A DNA stretch of 33,039 nucleotides from Ancalomicrobiaceae bacterium. GTDB taxonomy: Bacteria; Pseudomonadota; Alphaproteobacteria; Rhizobiales; Ancalomicrobiaceae. Below are positions 6,929 through 13,677 of this stretch, piece by piece. The number at the start of each line of letters is the position of its first letter. Within the stretch, counting starts at the first letter, position 1. The notes under the pieces were generated by a model that worked only from the letters and a program-made list of their open reading frames with translations, did not search any database and had not been told where the DNA came from. The DNA lies in NCBI GenBank assembly GCA_031291595.1, contig JARLIU010000141.1, positions 1 to 33,039 of the forward strand. The letters are read 5' to 3'. Both the position numbers and the translations under genes were made by a program.

Positions 6929-9244
6929 ATGAAGTTCAGCGACGGAGTCTGGCGGACCGCCCAAGGCATGACGGTCGCCTCGCCGCACCATGTCTGGGAC
7001 GCCGAAGTTGGCGACAGCGACGTCATCGTCTACGCCTCCTCCTGCCGCTACCGCAGCCGCTTCGAGGATCAGGAGACGACATACCTTGCCTATCGGCTGT
7101 ATTCCCCCGCCCCGAACGTCATCGGCATCCGCATCGAGCATCATCGCGGAGCGGTCGGGCGCGGCCCGGCGTTCGAACTCTTCGCCGACGCCGGCGTCAA
7201 GCCGATCGTCACCGCCAACGACAGTTTCATCAGTCTGGCAAGCGGCAACCTGACGGTGCGCATCGACAGGGTCGACGACTGGCGGCTCGACGTCTACCGC
7301 GGCGAGAAGCGCATCACCGGGTCGCCGTTAGGGGCTGGCGGCTACGCCACGGCGAAGCACGAGGGCAAGACTTACGTCTTCGAGCGCCTCGACCTCGGCG
7401 TCGGCGACCTGGTCTACGGTCTCGGCGAGCGCTTCACCGCCTTCACCCGCAACGGTCAGGTGGTGGAGATCTGGAACCGCGACGGCGGCACATCCACCGA
7501 ACAGGCCTACAAGAGCATTCCGTTCTTCCTCACCAACCGCGGCTGGGGCGTGCTGGTCAACCAGCCGGAGCGGGTCTCCTTCGAGGTCGGCTCGGAGATC
7601 GTCTCCAAGGTCGGCTTCGCGGTCGAAGGCGAGTCGCTCGAGTACCTGATCATCGACGGACCCGAACCGAAGGAGGTGCTCGACCGCTACACCAAGCTTA
7701 CCGGCCGCCCGGCACTGCCGCCGGCCTGGTCGTTCGGCCTGTGGCTGACGACGTCGTTCACCACCGATTACGACGAGGCGACCGTCAATTCCTTCGTCGA
7801 CGGTTTTGCCGCGCGCGATCTGCCGCTGCACGTCTTCCATTTCGACTGCTTCTGGATGCGCGCCCAACACTGGTGCGACTTCGTCTGGGACCCGGCAGCC
7901 TTCCCCGATCCGGAAGCCATGCTCGCCCGGCTGAAGGCCAAGGGCTTGCACATATGCGTCTGGATCAACCCCTACATCGCCCAGCGCTCGCGCTTGTTCG
8001 ACGAGGGCAAGGCCAGGGGCTATCTGTTGAAGCGCGCCGATGGCTCGGTCTGGCAATGGGACCATTGGCAGTCCGGCATGGCCTTCGTCGACTTCACCAA
8101 CCCGGAAGCCTGCGCCTGGTACGCCTCCTACCTCGAGCAGTTGATCGGCCAAGGCGTCGACTGCTTCAAGACCGATTTCGGCGAGCGCATTCCGACCGAC
8201 GTCGTCTATTTCGACGGCTCCGATCCCGAGAAGATGCACAACTATTACACGTTCCTCTACAACAGCCTGGTGTTCAACCTGCTGAAGCGGTTGAAGGGCG
8301 ACAGCGAAGCTGTCGTGTTCGCCCGCTCGGCGACGGTTGGCGGCCAGCAGTTCCCGGTGCATTGGGGCGGCGACAACGTCGCCACCTACGAGTCGATGGC
8401 CGAATCCCTGCGCGGCGGCCTGTCGCTCGGGCTGTCGGGCTTCGGCTTCTGGAGCCACGATATCGGCGGCTTTCAGAACACCGCTCCGGCGCCCCTCTAC
8501 AAGCGCTGGTGCGCCTTCGGGCTCCTCTCCAGCCACAGCCGGCTGCACGGCTTCACCTCCTATCGCGTGCCTTGGCTGTACGACGACGAGGCCGTCGACG
8601 TCCTCAGGCACTTCACCAAGCTGAAGTGCCGGCTGATGCCCTATCTCTACGGCGTCGCCGCCGAAGCCGCCGCGAAAGGCCTGCCGATGATGCGGGCGAT
8701 GCTGCTCGAGTTCCCCGACGATCCCGCAACCGAAACGCTCGATCGTCAATACATGCTCGGCCCGTCGCTGCTCGTCGCCCCCGTGTTCAGCGAAGCGGGC
8801 GACGTCCAGTTCTACTTGCCCGAGGGTGAATGGACGCACCTGCTCTCCGGCGAGGTCATCGCCGGCGGCCGCTGGCGGCGGGAAACCCACGATTTCCTCG
8901 GCCTGCCGCTCTATGCCCGCCAGAACACGCTCATCGCCTGGGGCGGTCGTGACGACCGGCCCGACTACGACTATGCCGATGGCACTGTCTTCGCCGCCTA
9001 TGGGCTCAAGCCCGGAAGTGAAGCCTCCGCCGCAATTCCGGATGCAGCTGGCAACGAGCTATTCCGGCTGACGGTCCGGCGTGCCCGCGACGCGATCGAG
9101 GTCGGCGCATCCTCGGATGCCGTCTGGTCGCTCAGGCTGCCGAAGGGGGTGACGGTCAGCGGCACCAACGGCGATGTCCTCGCCGTCGAGGCGGGCGCGA
9201 CGACGCTGGTCAAGGGTCGCGGCGGCGTGACGCTCGCGCTCTGA
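6929..9244 (+). CDS. yicI: GH31 alpha-xylosidase (YicI-type)
   Basis: This is a 771-residue family-31 glycoside hydrolase, almost exactly the length of Escherichia coli YicI (772). The nucleophile Asp falls at residue 416 in CFKTDFGERIP and the acid/base Asp at residue 482 in HWGGDN, the same positions as in YicI. Other family landmarks are the N-terminal beta-domain, the barrel entry FGLWLTTSFTTDYDE, HVFHFDCFWM and the WSHDIGGF motif. It has no signal peptide, so it acts in the cytoplasm on sugars imported by the upstream ABC system. YicI-type enzymes release alpha-D-xylose from the non-reducing end, for example from isoprimeverose, and some relatives act on alpha-glucosides. The ATG at 6929 follows a GGGAGGAAATC ribosome-binding site. 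It is the last gene of the operon. Confidence 0.95.
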   Translation: MKFSDGVWRTAQGMTVASPHHVWDAEVGDSDVIVYASSCRYRSRFEDQETTYLAYRLYSPAPNVIGIRIEHHRGAVGRGPAFELFADAGVKPIVTANDSFISLASGNLTVRIDRVDDWRLDVYRGEKRITGSPLGAGGYATAKHEGKTYVFERLDLGVGDLVYGLGERFTAFTRNGQVVEIWNRDGGTSTEQAYKSIPFFLTNRGWGVLVNQPERVSFEVGSEIVSKVGFAVEGESLEYLIIDGPEPKEVLDRYTKLTGRPALPPAWSFGLWLTTSFTTDYDEATVNSFVDGFAARDLPLHVFHFDCFWMRAQHWCDFVWDPAAFPDPEAMLARLKAKGLHICVWINPYIAQRSRLFDEGKARGYLLKRADGSVWQWDHWQSGMAFVDFTNPEACAWYASYLEQLIGQGVDCFKTDFGERIPTDVVYFDGSDPEKMHNYYTFLYNSLVFNLLKRLKGDSEAVVFARSATVGGQQFPVHWGGDNVATYESMAESLRGGLSLGLSGFGFWSHDIGGFQNTAPAPLYKRWCAFGLLSSHSRLHGFTSYRVPWLYDDEAVDVLRHFTKLKCRLMPYLYGVAAEAAAKGLPMMRAMLLEFPDDPATETLDRQYMLGPSLLVAPVFSEAGDVQFYLPEGEWTHLLSGEVIAGGRWRRETHDFLGLPLYARQNTLIAWGGRDDRPDYDYADGTVFAAYGLKPGSEASAAIPDAAGNELFRLTVRRARDAIEVGASSDAVWSLRLPKGVTVSGTNGDVLAVEAGATTLVKGRGGVTLAL

Positions 9245-9369
9245 CACGTTGTGTCGCATCAGCCGGTCGCAGGTTCGCCGTCGGCGCTTCCTGGAGAAGG
9301 ATCACTGCTCCATCAAAAGTTTACAGCGAAGATTCAGCGGTCACACGGTCCCGTCTGACCGCAGCGCAT

Positions 9370-9768
9370 TTAGTGGTCGTGGTCGCACGCGCCGTCGCCA
9401 TGGCCGCCGCAGGCGCCTTCCAAACCGAACGGCATGAGATCGCCAGCGACGAAAGCCGCAACGATGTCGCCGACCTTGGCATGCTCACCGGCGAAATACG
9501 GCTGGATGCCGGACGAGATGAAGCCGACCAGCGGCCGCCGGCCCATGCCTGACGCGACCATCGCCGTGACGCCCTGCTCGGCCAACAGCCCGACGGGGAC
9601 CAGGCAGTCGCCATGTTCATGCGGTGGGAAGGCAAGGATCGACTGGTCGACGATCTTGCCGTCGTTGATGGCAAATACCGAGAACACGTCGCAGTGGCCG
9701 AAGTGCGTGGAAATATGGGCCTCGGGCCCGCCGGGGGCATCCGACGGTATGGCAAGCAGCACAGTCAT
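9370..9768 (-). CDS. NifX/NifB-type dinitrogenase iron-molybdenum cofactor-like protein
   Basis: This ~132-residue protein belongs to the NifX/NifY/VnfX and NifB-C-terminal family (Nitro_FeMo-Co). Hallmarks are the N-terminal strand TVLLAIPSD, the HFGHCDVF motif, the segment ILAFPPHEHG and ASGMGRRPLVGF. The tail is rich in Gly, His, Cys and acidic residues (ACGGHGDGACDHDH), suggesting metal binding. The ATG at 9768 has a GGAGAGAG ribosome-binding site, and an upstream in-frame ATG at 9786 has none. No nitrogenase genes are nearby. Stand-alone members linked to a DUF134 regulator are widespread outside nitrogen fixation and are poorly characterised. Transcribed from the DUF134 gene 66 bases upstream, probably as one operon. 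It converges with the GH31 gene. Confidence 0.85.
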   Translation of the reverse strand: MTVLLAIPSDAPGGPEAHISTHFGHCDVFSVFAINDGKIVDQSILAFPPHEHGDCLVPVGLLAEQGVTAMVASGMGRRPLVGFISSGIQPYFAGEHAKVGDIVAAFVAGDLMPFGLEGACGGHGDGACDHDH

Positions 9769-9834
9769 GTCGTCTCTCTCCTTCAACGTATGGTTCCCGG
9801 CGGAAGTCCGGGCATCTGGCCCGGGGGAAGGGCG

Positions 9835-10176
9835 TCAGCCGGCCTCCGGCTCGCGCTTGGGCACATAACGACACGTTCGCGGTGCCGATCGTGTCACCAC
9901 GCCACCTTCGATTCTGAGCGCGTGTCCGTTGACGAGCGCCTCGGCGACGGCACGCCGCGCCTCCGCCAGAATGCGTGACAGGGTGGAGCGTGACACGCCC
10001 ATCCGCTCGGCCGCGGCAGTCTGGTCCAGCCCGTCGGCATCGACGTGCCGGAGCGCCTCCAATCCGTCGAGCGTCAGAATGACCTCAGCGAGGTCGACGA
10101 GCGGAATCCCCTGCGGCTTGAAGTAGCTGGCCGGCAGGTCGTCGCCGATCACGCGTGGCTTCAGCGGTCTCGCCAT
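9835..10176 (-). CDS. DUF134 (UPF0251) DNA-binding protein
   Basis: This 113-residue protein matches the UPF0251/DUF134 family. It has an N-terminal basic RPLKPR segment, the family-typical YFKPQGIPL stretch (residues ~19-27), and a sigma-70-region-4-like helix-turn-helix around residues 52-78 (LDQTAAAERMGVSRSTLSRILAEARR). The ATG at 10176 is preceded by GGAGATGGG. The gene lies immediately upstream of the NifX-like gene on the same strand, a pairing that recurs in many bacteria and archaea. Family members are predicted regulators of their NifX-like partners. The intergenic DNA ahead of it contains a perfect 14-bp palindrome that could be its own operator. The final ~20 residues are basic and Pro-rich. 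Confidence 0.86.
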   Translation of the reverse strand: MARPLKPRVIGDDLPASYFKPQGIPLVDLAEVILTLDGLEALRHVDADGLDQTAAAERMGVSRSTLSRILAEARRAVAEALVNGHALRIEGGVVTRSAPRTCRYVPKREPEAG

Positions 10177-10241
10177 CCCATCTCCATTCTGGGAATACGT
10201 GCATAATCTAGCTGCCCGCTGCGGCCCGCGCTATTCGGTTA

Positions 10242-10255
10242 TGCACATATGTGCA
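10242..10255. promoter_or_regulatory. Perfect palindrome upstream of the DUF134-NifX operon
   Basis: TGCACATATGTGCA is a perfect 14-bp palindrome 66 bases ahead of the DUF134 start codon. A second related element (TACGTGCATAA, 10196-10206) sits 20 bases before the start and shares the GTGCATAA core with the right flank of the palindrome read on the minus strand. The spacing suits an operator for an autoregulated repressor or a global redox regulator. The rest of 10177-10455 holds no gene. Confidence 0.55.
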
Positions 10256-10455
10256 AAAATCGCGGACCTGATGGCCGGGCCGGCGATGGGCCCCGGGACA
10301 GGTACGAGCGCCGATCATACATTTGCAATTTCTAATATGCTGGAGGTTCGGCAGCGTGTGCCGCCCGGCGCGGCGCCAATGGCCCTGTCCGTCGACCCTG
10401 ACCGCCACGCATCGGACTTGCCGCCAAGCGAACGCAAATCAGCATCGGCGCCGCC

Positions 10456-11073
10456 TCACCCCGGCTTGTGGGCGCGGGCATCCGACACCGCCTGGGCGAA
10501 ACCGTCGTAGTCGAGCGTCGAAAAGCGGAACGGTCCGATCAGGTAGATCGGCGTGCCTTCGAGCTTCAGCGCCTCGGCGAGGGCCAGGTTGCGCTGCAAT
10601 AGCCCGGTGATGGCGTCGGCGTGGGAATTGATGTCGGCCTGCAGTCGAGCCATGTCGATGCCGGTGTTCTTCACCGCCGCCAGCTTGGTCGGCTTGTCGA
10701 TGTTGCGGCCGGGGATCGCCATCAGCGCGCGATGCGCGGTCTCGTACTGGCCCTGATATTTGGCGCCGAGCGCCACTTGAGCGCCGTAGATCGAGGCTTC
10801 GGTCAGGATCGGCCAATCCTTGTAGATGAGCCGGATCTTGCCGTCGGTCGACACGATTCGATCGAGGTCGGGCGCGGATTTCTTGCAGAACGGACAGTTG
10901 TAGTCGAGGAAGGCGATGATGGTGACATCACCCTGGCTGTTGCCGCCGACGGGGGCTTCCGGATCATTGAACAGGGTGCTGGCATCGACCTTGACCGGTG
11001 CGGCGGCGGCCGCGGCGCTGGCGGACAAGGGGACGAGGCCCGGCACGAGGGCAATCAACTGACGGCGATTCAT
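10456..11073 (-). CDS. DsbA-family periplasmic thiol oxidoreductase
   Basis: This 205-residue exported thioredoxin-fold protein begins with a twin-Arg-containing leader (MNRRQLIALVPGLVPLSASAAAAAA), consistent with a Sec signal peptide. The catalytic CPFC motif lies in LDYNCPFCKKSAPDLDRI (first Cys near residue 67), and the cis-Pro loop is LEGTPIYLIG near residue 176. The helical insertion between them is typical of DsbA/DsbG-like proteins of the Com1 type. The ATG at 11073 has a GGAG site 8 bases upstream. The DsbD-alpha-like gene lies 43 bases upstream on the same strand, so the two likely form an operon for disulfide exchange in the periplasm. No DsbB or full DsbD is present in the window. 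Confidence 0.9.
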   Translation of the reverse strand: MNRRQLIALVPGLVPLSASAAAAAAPVKVDASTLFNDPEAPVGGNSQGDVTIIAFLDYNCPFCKKSAPDLDRIVSTDGKIRLIYKDWPILTEASIYGAQVALGAKYQGQYETAHRALMAIPGRNIDKPTKLAAVKNTGIDMARLQADINSHADAITGLLQRNLALAEALKLEGTPIYLIGPFRFSTLDYDGFAQAVSDARAHKPG

Positions 11074-11116
11074 ATCGGCTCCAGTGGCTGAGGGAGGGTA
11101 GGCGTAAGGCTGCGGA

Positions 11117-11563
11117 TCAGTCCGGCGCGTCGCCGATCGCCAACGTCTTCAGGTCGATCGATTTGACGACGGGCGGATAGCAGAGCTTGTGCTCGGCGCA
11201 CCCTTGGTAGGAAACGGTGAGCCGGCCGCCCGACATGGCTACCGGCACCTCGATCCGCGTCTCGAGATGGTCGCGGTAGATCTCGGTCGGCCCGAACACC
11301 TGGTCGTTCACGACGATACCGGGTTCGAGCGGCGGGCTGACCGTTTGGCTCGAGAGCATCACCGCAATGCGGTCGCGGTAGAGGTAGGTGTCCGGCGCGA
11401 TCGTCCAGGTGAGCACCAGACTGCCGGGATGGTCGGACTTGGCGGAGAGATGGAACACCTCGTCCGCCGTCGGCGGGATCACCGGAGAGCCGGACGCGGC
11501 CGCAACGGCAAAGACCAGAAAGGCGGCCGAAACCGGCAACACACTCAAACGACCAAGTCGCAC
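11117..11563 (-). CDS. Stand-alone DsbD alpha-domain (thiol:disulfide interchange N-terminal domain)
   Basis: This 148-residue exported protein is homologous to the periplasmic N-terminal domain of DsbD only. The signal sequence is about residues 1-26 (RLSVLPVSAAFLVFAVAAASG). The immunoglobulin-like fold follows, with TADEVFHLSA, WTIAPDTYLYRDRI and the redox pair in YQGCAEHKLCYPPV near the C terminus, which is the family's active-site motif. The DsbD membrane (beta) and thioredoxin (gamma) domains are absent, and the reading frame stops normally, so it is a free-standing domain and not a truncation inside the gene. Translation starts at a GTG (11563) behind GAGGAG. It probably exchanges electrons with the DsbA-like protein encoded next, but its reductant is not apparent. 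Confidence 0.85.
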   Translation of the reverse strand: MRLGRLSVLPVSAAFLVFAVAAASGSPVIPPTADEVFHLSAKSDHPGSLVLTWTIAPDTYLYRDRIAVMLSSQTVSPPLEPGIVVNDQVFGPTEIYRDHLETRIEVPVAMSGGRLTVSYQGCAEHKLCYPPVVKSIDLKTLAIGDAPD

Positions 11564-11840
11564 GTCCGTCTCCTCAATGGGCAGTGCCGGGGAGCGGCTG
11601 GCGCCGCATCCGGCGGCTCGGCTCCCGGCCTTGGGGGCGCCAGGGGATCGACCCTGCGCCGCCGATCCTTTCGCTGCGGCGCATGTTTAACCCGTCCGAA
11701 CGCGTATGGGGGAAACACAACGACGTTACTTATACTTATTGCATATTAGCTCATTCGACTGAAACATCCTCCCGGACCAACCGGTCGCGCTGCTTCGTTG
11801 GCCAAGCGCCCGTTGCCCGACCGAATGAGGGAGAGACGTT

Positions 11841-12068
11841 GTGACTGAAAAGACGCTTGATTGCCTGGGCGAGGCTTGCCCGGTTCCCCTTATCCGCACC
11901 CAGAACGCGCTCGCAGAACTGGCCGTCGGCGACGTTCTGGTGGTGGAGATCGACCATTCCTGCGCGATGAAGAACATCCCGGAATGGGCCAACAAGGAAG
12001 GCCACAACTTTGAGATCGAGGAAGTGAGCGACGGGCAGTGGGAGCTGGTGATTGAGAAGACCCATTGA
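11841..12068 (+). CDS. tusA: TusA-family sulfurtransferase
   Basis: This 75-residue small cytoplasmic sulfur carrier of the TusA/SirA/YeeD family has the conserved CPxP motif in LDCLGEACPVPLIR. Cys13 is the persulfide-forming residue, and a second Cys is at position 8 where many relatives have Ala. The start is GTG at 11841 with a GAGGGAGAG ribosome-binding site. It precedes the YeeE/YedE transporter by 185 bases on the same strand. TusA-YeeE pairing is the classic arrangement of thiosulfate uptake, in which the TusA/YeeD protein handles sulfane sulfur on the cytoplasmic side. Upstream (11564-11840) is a divergent intergenic region with an AT-rich block around 11720-11760 that likely contains promoters for both directions. 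Confidence 0.93.
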   Translation: MTEKTLDCLGEACPVPLIRTQNALAELAVGDVLVVEIDHSCAMKNIPEWANKEGHNFEIEEVSDGQWELVIEKTH

Positions 12069-12253
12069 GTCCGGATCCGACGCATCATCTCGACTGAGGT
12101 CGAAGGAATTGAGCGGGCGCCGGATCCTTGCGCAGGTACGTCCGCAGGCTTGCGGTCACCGACCCTGAAGCGCATCGGGATCTTGCCAGGGCGCCCTCGT
12201 ATTGGTTGCCGAGTGCTGCACATGTGCCGCCGGCGATGCCCCAGAGGTCGACC

Positions 12254-13612
12254 ATGACCGATCAAACTGCCGTACCTGGTTCGTCTCCGCTACCGCTTCT
12301 TGCCTTGCTCAAACGCCAATCGGCGTTCCAGTCGGTGTTCGTGCAGCCCTGGAGCTACATCACCGGCGGCGTGCTGCTCGCCGTCGTTGCCTCCGCCCTG
12401 CTGCAATCGACTGGCAGCGTCTGGGGCGTGACGACAGCGCTCACCTATTGGGGTGCCTGGGCCTGGGGGCTCGTCGGCGGCGATCCCCATTCCTGGGCCT
12501 ACTTCCATGAGGTTTCCCATGGTCTTGCCTTCAACAAGCCCGGCCTCAACATTCTCAACCATGCCGGCAGCGTCGTCGATCTCGGCCTGATTTTCGGCGC
12601 TCTGGCTTCGGCGCTGCTCGCCAGCCAGTTCAAGATCAAGGCGATCAAGAGCGGCCGGCAGGCCACGGCCGCCATTCTCGGCGGCTTGCTGATGGGCTTC
12701 GGCGCCCGCCTGTCCTTCGGCTGCAACATCGGCGCGCTGTTCTCCGGGCTGCCGTCGATGTCGCTGCATGGCTGGGTGTTCATGCTGTTCATCTTCATCG
12801 GCGCCATCATCGGCTCGAAGCTGCTCGTCACCCTGTTCATCGGTGCGCCGAAGCTGTCGACCAGCGCTCCGGCTGCCACGGTCGCGGCTGCCGCAACTGT
12901 CGCCAGTCCTGCTCCGGCCGGCGGCGGCATCAAGCGTATCCAGCGCACCCGCGCCGCGAAGAAGGAGAACGTGATCCAGTTCCCGCTCGGCGTCGCCCTG
13001 GTGATTGGGCTGGCGATCGTCGGCGTCATCTACGGCAACGTCATGCACTCGCCGGTGCTCGCGGCTACCTGGGGCATCGGCATCGCCTTCGGCTTCATCC
13101 TGCAGCGCTCGCGCTTCTGCTTCACCGCCGCGATGCGCGATCCGGTGCTGACCGGCGGTACCAACCTGACCAAGGCGGTGGTGGTGGCGCTTGCCGTCTC
13201 GACGGCGCTGATCGCGGCGGCTCAGATCGGTGCCTATGTCAAGGGCGGCTCGATGGATGCGGCGATGAAGGTCGGCGGCTTCGGTCCGGTCGGCATCTGG
13301 ACCGCCGTCGGCGCGACGCTGTTCGGCATGGGCGCGGTGATCTCCGGCGGCTGCGCCTCCGGCACGCTGATGCGGGTCGGCGAAGGCTTCCTGCAGCAGT
13401 GGCTGGTGCTGCCGTTCTTCTGCATCGGCGGCGCGATCGGTGCCGCCACCTGGCCGATCTGGGGTCCCGGCCTCGCCGTCGATCAGAGCCAGGTGATCTA
13501 TCTGCCGAATGTCCTCGGCGGCTTCTTCCCGGCGCTCATCGCGCAGTTCGTCGCGCTCGCCGCGGTCTGGTTGCTCGCCGACTGGTGGGCGAAGCGCCCG
13601 GCTCGGACCTGA
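12254..13612 (+). CDS. YeeE/YedE-family sulfur compound (thiosulfate-type) transporter
   Basis: This 452-residue polytopic inner-membrane protein belongs to the YeeE/YedE (sulf_transp, DUF395) family. It has two repeated halves joined by an Ala-rich, basic linker (about residues 198-238). Conserved cysteines occur in SFGCNIGALFSG (Cys157), RSRFCFTAAMRD (Cys289) and SGGCASGTLMRVGEG (Cys367). In characterised YeeE, conserved cysteines relay thiosulfate through the membrane. The ATG at 12254 with AGAGG upstream starts a short leader before the first helix. An earlier in-frame start (12128) would add an unsupported tail. It lies between tusA and a thioredoxin-reductase-like gene, which suggests import of thiosulfate or a related sulfur species and hand-off to cytoplasmic carriers. 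A role in selenium metabolism, proposed for YedE, cannot be excluded. Confidence 0.9.
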   Translation: MTDQTAVPGSSPLPLLALLKRQSAFQSVFVQPWSYITGGVLLAVVASALLQSTGSVWGVTTALTYWGAWAWGLVGGDPHSWAYFHEVSHGLAFNKPGLNILNHAGSVVDLGLIFGALASALLASQFKIKAIKSGRQATAAILGGLLMGFGARLSFGCNIGALFSGLPSMSLHGWVFMLFIFIGAIIGSKLLVTLFIGAPKLSTSAPAATVAAAATVASPAPAGGGIKRIQRTRAAKKENVIQFPLGVALVIGLAIVGVIYGNVMHSPVLAATWGIGIAFGFILQRSRFCFTAAMRDPVLTGGTNLTKAVVVALAVSTALIAAAQIGAYVKGGSMDAAMKVGGFGPVGIWTAVGATLFGMGAVISGGCASGTLMRVGEGFLQQWLVLPFFCIGGAIGAATWPIWGPGLAVDQSQVIYLPNVLGGFFPALIAQFVALAAVWLLADWWAKRPART

Positions 13613-13677
13613 GCCGACTTTGGGCGGCGTCCGACCGGGCGCCGCTCCCCCCATTTCCGGACAGAATCGGATCGATC

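Noticed and set aside
7328-8890. A 520-residue minus-strand frame opposite the GH31 gene
   Set aside because: It is antisense to a gene with both catalytic residues in place and has no recognisable motif of its own.
9243-9255. GACAC/GTGTC hairpin at the end of the GH31 gene as a terminator
   Set aside because: It has only 5 bp with a 3-base loop, overlaps the stop codon and has no T-run, so it is too weak to call.
9370-9768. Evidence for nitrogen fixation from the NifX-like gene
   Set aside because: No nitrogenase or other nif genes are present, and stand-alone NifX-like/DUF134 pairs occur in non-fixing organisms.
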